NCBI GenBank assembly: GCA_001414485.1
Contig: LLEY01000055.1
Coordinates: forward strand, 248,001-312,000
Length of the DNA: 64,000 nt
Source of the DNA: Calycina herbarum
Lineage: Eukaryota > Ascomycota > Leotiomycetes > Helotiales > Pezizellaceae
Direction: 5' to 3'
The translations under genes were made by a program, and so were the position numbers. The stretch's first letter is position 1. The number at the start of each line of letters is the position of its first letter. The notes beneath the pieces were generated by a model. It worked only from the letters and a program-made list of their open reading frames with translations, searched no databases and had not been told where the DNA came from. Below are positions 55,939-64,000 of the stretch, piece by piece.

Positions 55939-57370
55939 TTAAATATCTACTTCGCGGATTCCAAACTCAAACATCCCATTCGAAGGAACACTATTCTTAT
56001 CCAAAATCTTCTTCGCAGTATCAACCCCCGCAGCCGGTACCCTGTACTGAAATTTCTTGCCAGGGCCCGGCTTCCTCCCATCAGATAACGGATACGGGAA
56101 ATCTAAATACTCAGGCATCAGACCCAATTGCACGAGAACAGAGGCTTGATCCCAGGCGATGTGTTCGTGGTAGAGTCTGTCCCCTCGAACATTGACTACT
56201 GAAGTAAAGGGAACCCGGACTTTTTGGCCGGTGGGTGGGATGCCTGGTAATCTGTATTTCTTTAGCTGGAGGGTAGATAGGAGGATAGGGGGGACGCACA
56301 TCCAGTCGATTTGCATGGTGTGTGTGAAGGAGAATACGAATTCATCTACTACTCTGTCGATTCCCACGGTTCGACTGACGAGCTCTAACGCGGTATCATC
56401 GGGGTTACTGAAAACAAAATGGTGACGGTAGAAATTCGTCAGTCTTTCTCGTCCGATACCACCGGTCATCTGTGACCTGATATCAGCCAGCAATTCGTCT
56501 GCGCGGGGTTATGAAGGACCTACAGTAGGAATATGATTCACATAAGGCTCCTCAACCATCGTAGCCATAGTCTTCTCCACCGAACGCTCCCCAAATTCAA
56601 ATTTTGTATGTTCATCCCATATCGCCTCTAAATCAAAATATGGTCCCCCAATGTGGTTCTTCAAAAACTCCAGGTTCCTCGTATGGGAGAGGGCTTCGGA
56701 GGCGGGCTGGAAGTCGCTACTCGAAGGATCCGCAAAGCTTTCGTGCTCAGCTTGGGGGTATTCGTGTAGTATCCTGTCCTCGGTGTATTCATATTTCTTC
56801 TCTCCTGCTGCCTTTGCTTTGCTTGCGAAGTGGTATATGTGCGGGATGGAGTAGTTTAACATGCCATCTGAGGTTTCGTTTCCGAAGGCTCCATATCCTA
56901 CTGCTGCTACGATTCGAGGGTTGGAGGCTAGCGCTGGCTCGACGAGGTTCCAGAATTCAGAGGTATAGACTGTGGATTTAATCAATTAGGACACTGGCAG
57001 CCTCGAGGGAGTAGGGGTGGTTTAAACTACCGATCAAACCAGCATTTCCGCCATCGCACGATGTGCATTCATCCAACCCCTCGAAAGCTTTCAAGAGGAC
57101 AGCATCTACTCCGCCGGGTGCCTCGAAAGAAGAGGGTTGAATTTCGACAACGGCGAATCCTTCCTCGGCCCATTTCTGCAGCGAAGAGAGAGCTGACTGA
57201 GTTTGTGCAGGAGCTTGACCCCTCACACCCGCTGGAGCTTCAGGGACCACAATGATGAGGGGAGGGCCGTGACCCTTCTGAGAAAGGGGCGGGTGCAGTT
57301 TAATACCAATTCCCAGATCAACAACATTTTTAGTTTCCGGTGATGACTGCTCCTCTATCTTTTCTGGCAT
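55939..57370 (-). pseudogene. Dienelactone hydrolase-like/SnoaL-like protein with one frame break
   Basis: Start MPEKIEEQSSPETKN at 57370. Residues to about 230 form an alpha/beta-hydrolase of the dienelactone-hydrolase type. Its nucleophile elbow reads V-G-Y-G-A-F-G, where the classical Cys is not seen, and an H-E-S-F segment fits the triad histidine. The C-terminal 180 residues (HHFVFSNP to the end MFEFGIREVDI) resemble SnoaL-like polyketide-processing or ketosteroid-isomerase folds. Exon break: 56524 to 56469 with donor GTAGGT and acceptor CACAG, phase 0. One extra base near 56990 puts the frames before and after S-V-L-I out of register; otherwise the 458-residue protein is complete. This could be a very recent mutation or an assembly error. 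It lies next to the PKS, on the same strand. Confidence 0.7.
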
Positions 57371-57677
57371 TGTGAATTTACGGGAGGGACGAGAGGAGTG
57401 TTGACATGTACTCGAGTACCTACGATGGCCTACGATGGGTGGACAATAGGTACGGACCGTACCTACCCCGCTTCGCACCTGCTACAATTATCACTCCACC
57501 AAGCCACCAACACAGACGCTCATAGCTGATAGGAACAACTTTGATATATCTTCATTCTTTCTATATATTCGAGCCCCATATATTTCCCAAGCAAGCTTCA
57601 TGAGCGAATGTATCGCGAATGACTATATACGCCTTTGACCACCCCTAAAGAAAGACAGAACGGAAACAAAAACCAGT
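57371..57677. promoter_or_regulatory. Promoter of the hydrolase gene with a 19-bp palindrome
   Basis: 307 bp between the stop of the PKS gene and the start of the dienelactone-hydrolase gene. It contains the palindrome TAGGTACGG-A-CCGTACCTA at 57447-57465 and further CCTACGATGG words just beside it. Confidence 0.55.
57447..57465. promoter_or_regulatory. 19-bp palindrome (9-bp arms), candidate operator
   Basis: TAGGTACGG (57447-57455) and CCGTACCTA (57457-57465) are exact reverse complements around one base. It lies 77-95 bp upstream of the hydrolase start codon, a typical position for a regulator site. A related GTAGGT(T/A)ACCTAC pair occurs at 6328-6382. Function is inference. Confidence 0.5.
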
Positions 57678-60600
57678 CTATACATCCTCCTCCTTCTCCA
57701 ATTCAGCAACCGCCATATCCCTCAAAGCCCCCAAACAACACGTCTTACTCAACAACGTCAAAAACGGAACATCGACAACCAAACTCTGATAGAACCACGT
57801 CCGAAACTCCGCCGCAATCATACTATCCATCCCATACTCCGCCAAAGGCTTCTTCACATCCACAGCCTCATACTTCATCAACACCAAATTCCCGAACCTC
57901 CGCTGAATATGCTCCAAAACAGATTCCGATAGAGTCTGACCAGCTTCAATTCCCTGCGCAACCTCTGTTGGAAGCTTTCCATCTTGTGCGTGCCGGAGCA
58001 TATCGGCTTGTCCGTCGAGAGCACTAGCTAGGAGATTCGCCCTGGGATCATCAAGCGTTGGATTCGTGCCTTCGAATCCCTTCTTTCGAAGTTCTTTGAG
58101 GCCAAATGGTTCTAAACCTGTAAGAAGATGTGACTCGGCGAGTTTGTCGTGTGGGTGATGGATTCCCATGGTACTGTTAGGCGACAGGGCGATATCTATT
58201 ATCTGAAGCAATTCATCTTGGTCGATTGCTTGGATCCCTTTTCGAAGCAACAAAGCCTCGATTTCTGGGTTTTCATGCAAGTAACCAACTTCGGAGATCA
58301 TCCCTAGGCCTACTGAGACGGCGGGAAGTCCTTGAGCTCGACGGTAGCGGGCGAATATGTCGAGGAAGTGGTTTCCGCTGCAGTAATTCGATTCGGTTGC
58401 TGTACCGACACTTCCGGAAATGGAAGAGGTCATAAGGAAAAAGTCGAGATTTGAATCACGACCTGATGCTTTGAGGCTGTTGTGGAGATTCCATGTTCCC
58501 TGGACTTTGGGGTCGATTCCGGTGTGCCAGTACTCGTTCGACATTGAGGTAAAGAGTGCTTCCTGTTTCGAGTCAGTAAGTTCCCCAAATTTCGGACTTG
58601 AATTGGGACAAAGCAGGAGAAGACGTGAGTAGAGGAAGCAGAAACACCTTACGTTCAATCCCATGGCAGCTTGTACGACCCCACCAATGTCCCCCTTCGT
58701 CGCTTCCACAACCGCCAATGCATCATCAGCATTGCAAATGTCCCCCTTCACTACAACGCACTCGGCGCCTGAAGCTTCGAGGTCTTCCACCAAATTGCGT
58801 GCAGCAGGCTTGTCGAGGCCAGATCGTCCAAGGAACGCAAACTTCTTCGCACCCCGTTCCAACATCCATCTCGACAAAGTACGACCAAGTCCACCCAAAC
58901 AGCCAACCATGATATAGCTCTTCTCGCTATCAAACCTCGTCTCATGTTTAAGCTGTCTCACACGAATCTCTGACTTGGGATTCTCCAAGTTAATAGCAAT
59001 TTTACCCATCCTGCTTCTTGACGAGAAATATCGGAATGCTTTCGTAGCTTCAGATATATCAAAAGTAGCAAGCGGTTCAATCCCAATGATTTTCTTCGAC
59101 CGATAGAGGCTCATGACTTGTGAAAGTAGCTGCTTCCAAAGTTTATGGTGGTTCTCGTTGGTGGTGTTGTAGAGATAGCTCAGGTCGAAGGCGGTGAAAG
59201 TTGTGTTTTTGAGGAATTGGTCCATTTCTAGTTTTCCTGCGTTGGAGAGATCCATCTTACCGATTTCGACGAAGCGGCCGAATGAAGCACAGCATCTCCA
59301 TGTTGCGTGGAGTTGGTCGCCTGTCAGGGAGTTGATTATAACGTCTACTCCACGACCAGATGTTGCTTGGAGGATGCCTTCTAGGAAGGAAGTATCGCGA
59401 GAACTGAAGATGTTGGAGGGGTTGAGGCCGAAGGTGTCAACGAGGTACTTCTTCTTTTCTTCTGTTGAGACTGTGGTAAATATCTACTTGAAATTAGTAA
59501 ATGGCGGCTACGCGATGGGGAATATTTAACGTACTTCAGCTCCAGCTTGCTTCGCCAACTGGATCGCGGCAATCCCAACACCACCAGCACCAGAGTGTAT
59601 CAAAATACTCTCCCCAGGCTGAATATTCGCCCTATGATGCAAAGAATATATTGCAGTGGCATAAACAACAGGAAGAGTCGCACAAGTATCAAAACTCTCC
59701 CCGTCTTCAAGCTTATGACAAGCCCACTCCGGCAAATCCTGAAAAGTCTGGAAATGAGTAGGAGACATTGCAACAACGCGATCCCCAACACTAAAGTCTG
59801 TAACACTCGAACCTACCTTCTCGACAGTACCAGCACACTCAAGTTGCGAGGTTGCATTCATGGTATCAACTTTCCCTGCCAAAACATAAAAGTCTTTGGC
59901 GTTGAGACCAACAGCTGCAACTTTGATGCGTATATCTGTTGGTGCAATGGAGGTTCTTGGTTCTTGTTGTTTGAAGAATAGGGTGTCGAATTGGCCGACG
60001 CTTTCTATTGATAGTCGGACGTCTTTGGAAGCTTTTAGGGACATGGTGGTGGTTTCGAGGCCTTGTTTGGCTCGGAAGGCGGTGTTGATCCCATCGTCGG
60101 GGATGAACCTACTGACATGCACCACATTTTTGTGTTGTACAAATTCTAAGTCTGGGTTTCTGCTTTGCTGGTTTAGGACTGAGATGAGACGACTTGCTGT
60201 TAATTGAACATTTTCCGAGGGCTCATCGAGGTCGTAGGTGTAGAATTTGAGAGATGGCTGTTCCAGGACCAGTGCACGGGAGAGACCAGACACCTATGGC
60301 ACGAAAATCTATTAGCATACAAGTTTTCAAAGACAATGTGGAACCCCAGAAGTGACGAATAAGGAGGAAAGCCACTCACAAGAGAAAAGTCTGGCCTCGA
60401 ACCCTCCAAAATGTTACCGTTAGTAAGCCATACAATGGAACCTGCTCTGTCCGTCATGAGCTTTACACGGGCCATATGCTCATCAGAAATGGTGGCAAGT
60501 AGAGGAGTTTTGACCTCAGCCAGATTGAAAACGACGATTCCGGGTGTAATGTGTTCCTCGGTAAGTTCATCGAGTAACACTCGAAGTACCCAATACCCCT

Positions 60601-63600
60601 GAACCTTTCTAAGAGCATCCCCAAGGGCAGAACCAAGTTGCGATCTCTCTCGTTCCACGATCAAGAATTTGTGTTTCCGAAGTGCCTCTTCATTGGATTT
60701 CAATGGCTGTCGGGCAACCACAAGAGATGCCTGACCTTGAGCGACTGGGCAAGACAGACAAGAAAGACCGCTTGATGTAATCGCATCGCCCATGGAGCCT
60801 GGGCAAAGAGCCAACAGTGTCGCGTCGTCGGCAAGCAGACTCTTGATTCTGTCCATCCTGGTCTCAATCCAAGGTCCAATAATTGGAATCATGATGAGAT
60901 CATAACGTTCCTCACTCAAAGAAGCAGGCTTTGAACGCTCTCTGGTTTCGAGGTCGACAACACCCCCAGAAATCGAACCATCTTCTGAAAACGAAGCAGT
61001 ACTATACGTCGAAAGCCTCTTAAAATCACTCTTCGAAGACAAGAGATCCAAAGTTGCCAAAGTGATATCATGAACCTCATTGCCCAACTCCAAAACTCTC
61101 AGTCTCGGTTCCTTATGCAAAAGCAAATCCAACATTGCTCCCATCTTAAGTAAACTCTCATCCGAAACCTCGGAATGGGCTTCATCGACGAACTTCTGAA
61201 GATGCTTATCCGCATCTGACACCTCCATGAATCCCAGACCGTAGACATCTGGTTTCCAAAGTGTTCGGAGAATTGGATGCCGTTTACCGGTTGTGTCTAC
61301 TTGTCCGCCGACGTCGTAGGGAGCTAATCGCACTTGGTCGAATTGGGCGACGATTTCTCCTGATGGAGTGGCGATTTCTACTCCTATTTCGGCGGATCCG
61401 AAGCCAGTGCTTAGAGCGAGAGAATTGATGTGTGCTTGTTGACCTGGGGTTACGGTGTGCAATTTTACAGTGCCGAATCTGGTGGGGACTTTCGCTTTGA
61501 GGGCTTTGGTGTTTCCGTTTGTGGTAGCTATGATGGATGTTTGAAGCATGGCGTCAAGTGTGATTCTAGATTGCTTAGTGTCAGTTTTTATGAAGGAGTA
61601 GAGGGTCAACTAAGGGGAAGGTCTCGCTTACGGGTGGATTGGATACACGGACAAGACGTCCCCGGAAACTGTTAGTAGGGGTGCCTTCGTGCTGCAAAAT
61701 GAAGCAGACTTCATGCGTGGAATCTGAAATTCCGAGATGGACTGAAAAGCAGGGCCAAAATTCAATCCTTGTTTGATGAGCTTTTCATACCAAGTTCGTT
61801 TTGCGCTTGGTTCAAGGCAACCAATAGGTGCTTGGTACTTCGAAGTCTTGACAACTTTTTCAACGCTGATGGAGATTGAACCTTTGGCATGTGCCAATGA
61901 GGAACCATCTTGGTACGAGGATATACTGAAATCCCACCACTTCGACGACGTAGCTGCGTTCGTGATCAGAGAACGTTGAAGAGACGTGAAAATCTCGGTT
62001 TGGCTTGCGTGTTCCGAAGACAATACAAGGGCATTCAAGATATTCACATTCGAAAACTCGAAGGATGGCATTGCTGTTCGCTCCACATCTGTTGCTTGCA
62101 TGATTGCCTCCATGGCCGTGGCAAGGTATCCGGTTCCAGGAAATACGACAGTCTCCTCCAGTTTATGGTCTTTGAGCCATTCTATCTCATCAACCTTGAT
62201 CAGATTGCGGAAGATCTTGTTATCACCGTTACCACCGGGCATCAATGTCCCAAGCAGCTCATGACGAGGATGTTTTCTGTGTCGATATTCTGTCGAGGCT
62301 CGACACTCTGTCCATAGCATGTTCTCGTAGCTGAATCGATATGGTGGGAGATCGGTCAAGACGCGGAACAAACTCTTCGATGACTTCCACGGAGTTTGCA
62401 ATCCATTGACTTTGGACCAATCGATGTCACAGCCGTTGAGCCATAACTTCCCTGCGAAGGACAAAGTGCTCTCCAGAGCATTTGTGTTTCGCTTTATTGG
62501 TGCTCCATACTTGACTGCCGTTGCCGCAACACCAGCTTTCGCGAGAGTCTGCTTTATGGGTAATTCTAGAGAAGAGTGTGGGCCGAGTTCGATAAAGTAA
62601 TGCTCTAAATGGCTATTAATTTGATGGATAGCTTCAGAGAACCGGACTTGACTTTCGAGGTTGCTGCGCCAGTAGCTACTCGTAAACCCCGAGCTTTTTG
62701 GTTGGCCAGTAACTGAAGACATCACCATGGTCGAACCAATTGGTAGCTTGAACGATGGAGCCAAGGTCGGTAGGACTGTGTCGAGAAGGGATTGGTACTC
62801 GTCTCCGAAAAGTAACATATGATGTGAGTGATACGCCTGTCCCCCAGTTTTTAGTTTTCGTGCGAATGTGCTTTCCTCTTGCAGGACCCCGAGCAGTTTG
62901 TCGATTGCCTCGGAGTCGCCAGAAATCGTTACTCCCTCGGGGGAGTTAACACAGGCCACTCTGAGATTTTTCTCCAGCCCAAGGTTGGAAATTGCTTCCA
63001 CTGCACTAGATTCGGACAAGCCTACCGCCATCATGGAGCCATCCTGGGTATTTCTAGAAACACAATGTCCTCTATAATAGGCAATAACAATCGCCTCAGC
63101 AGCAGAAACATGCCCTGCCGCGAAAGCTCCTGCTATTTCACCACTAGAATGACCAACTGTCATTTCCGCAAGAATCCCCCAAGAAGCAAGAAGTTGTACT
63201 AATGCAACCTGAATTGCAGTACAGCATGGTTGTGATCGTTGAGGCGTATGCATAAGCTCCGGATTCTCAGCAACCAGGATAGCATCTTTCAGAGACCAAT
63301 TTGGGCCATGAGGGATACTTTGAAGAACAGAGTCCATCTCCGAAATAGCATTCCTAAAAACCGAGAACTCGGAAAAGAGCTCTCGACACATGCCTGGCCA
63401 TTGCGATCCCTGACCGGTAAAGACGAATGCAAATGGAGGAGCACTTCCATGAGCTGGCGAGGCCGCTGTTGTTAATGTTTGGGAGGTAAATGCATGATTG
63501 ATGTCATTTTCTCGAGACGCAACAAGGAAACCCCGTACGGGGAAGTTTGTTCTTCGAGAGCCGAGGGTATGGGCGAGATCTAGGATATCTGCATTTTGGA

Positions 63601-63786
63601 AGTCGAACTTGGCGAAGTCTGTGACTCGGGCTTCGAGTGAAGCTGTGGTGGTTGCTGATAGTGGGAGGACGAGGGATGATTGGGGGACTGCTAATTTTTT
63701 GACTTCTGTTTCGGATGAAATACTTCTGGTTGCTTCTTCTAGGATTACGTGGGCATTTGCACCGCCGTATCCGAATGAATTGATAC
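57678..63786 (-). CDS. Highly reducing polyketide synthase, 3' part (AT-DH-MT-ER-KR-ACP)
   Basis: Iterative type I PKS making a reduced polyketide; product unknown. Exons in the window: 63786..61632, 61565..60380, 60293..59535, 59483..58653 and 58562..57678 (about 1938 residues), all junctions in phase. Order on the minus strand: last KS residues (INSFGYGGANAHVILEEA, about 63730-63786); AT with GHSSGE (near 63121-63154); DH with D-H-K-L-E-E-T-V-V-F-P-G (about 62140-62175) and HPITLDAMLQ across the first intron; methyltransferase region (about 61080-61110) whose motif I reads VLELGNEVHD, degenerate; ER with SGAGGVGIAAIQLAKQAGAE (about 59535-59605); KR with GCLGGLGRTL (about 58870-58910) and NYCSGN; ACP with YGMDSM (serine near 57820). 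No thioesterase; release must be by another protein. Exon 63786 has a CTAAC branch and TATAG acceptor upstream, so the KS exons lie beyond the right edge. Confidence 0.93.
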
Positions 63787-64000
63787 CTATAGGGGAGTTA
63801 GCTTTCGTTTCTTCCCTAATTGAACATATCGTAATTCCGGCTGGTGTCAAAAATGATGGGTCCTTGTTCCTTTTTCTCATTTTACGAAACAGTCTAGGAC
63901 AACTAAAGGCATTGTTTGAAGAGGCTTAGGAGAATTGGAAACGGGGTTTCTTCATTCTCGTAAACCTTCTCCGATAAATTCTATTTCGTATAATATGGAG
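63787..64000. other. Presumed PKS intron or upstream non-coding DNA
   Basis: None of the three minus-strand frames in these 214 bases gives ketosynthase sequence. The end (63787-63800) looks like an acceptor with a GCTAAC branch. It is therefore either part of an unusually long intron or shows that the KS end is missing. The window cannot decide. Confidence 0.5.

Noticed and set aside
63498..63929. 143-codon plus-strand frame
   Set aside because: Antisense shadow of the PKS 5' exon.

Overview
The window is nuclear DNA of a filamentous ascomycete, most likely a leotiomycete-type fungus. Genes carry short introns (about 45-70 bp) with GT-AG ends and CTAAC-like branch sites. The gene content is typically fungal: a Zn(II)2Cys6 regulator, a HET-domain gene, a highly reducing polyketide synthase and several MFS transporters. 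The transposons show CpA to TpA decay of the kind left by repeat-induced point mutation (RIP). The class-level placement is inference from general similarity; no search was run.

Layout. 1-1631: degenerate simple repeats. 1632-5445: two intact housekeeping genes, farnesyl diphosphate synthase (erg20) and the anaphase-promoting-complex TPR subunit Cdc23/Apc8. 7091-16321: a three-level transposon nest. A 1.86-kb Fot1/pogo-type DNA transposon (C) is split by a Ty3/gypsy LTR retrotransposon (A), which is itself split by a second 1.86-kb Fot1-type element (D). 16651-21158: a hypothetical four-exon gene, then a short-chain dehydrogenase divergent from a Zn2Cys6 regulator, with a 12-bp perfect inverted repeat in the shared promoter. 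21305-22440: a broken alpha/beta-hydrolase gene. 23640-30831: an intact MFS transporter with one GC-AG intron, an aquaporin and a secreted glycoprotein-like gene. 31818-37280: a second copy of the gypsy element (B), with a 5-bp target duplication and the unoccupied version of the site where D sits in A.

37759-64000: mixed intact and decaying genes. Intact models are a lysine-rich unknown, a multi-pass membrane protein, a second membrane protein, a small unknown and an MFS transporter. Decaying loci are a gene with two similar halves broken by three in-frame stops, a secreted protein with a frame break after its signal peptide, an MFS relic, a HET-domain relic, and a dienelactone-hydrolase/SnoaL-like gene with one frame break. 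The right end is the 3' five-sixths or so of a highly reducing polyketide synthase (AT-DH-degenerate MT-ER-KR-ACP), with only the last KS residues in the window.

How it fits together: conserved genes lie at the far left, and accessory, rapidly decaying genes surround two RIP-mutated retrotransposons. The right edge looks like one end of a secondary-metabolite locus (PKS plus adjacent dienelactone hydrolase). All introns, joins and frame breaks were worked out by reading the sequence; none has been tested with transcripts or database searches.
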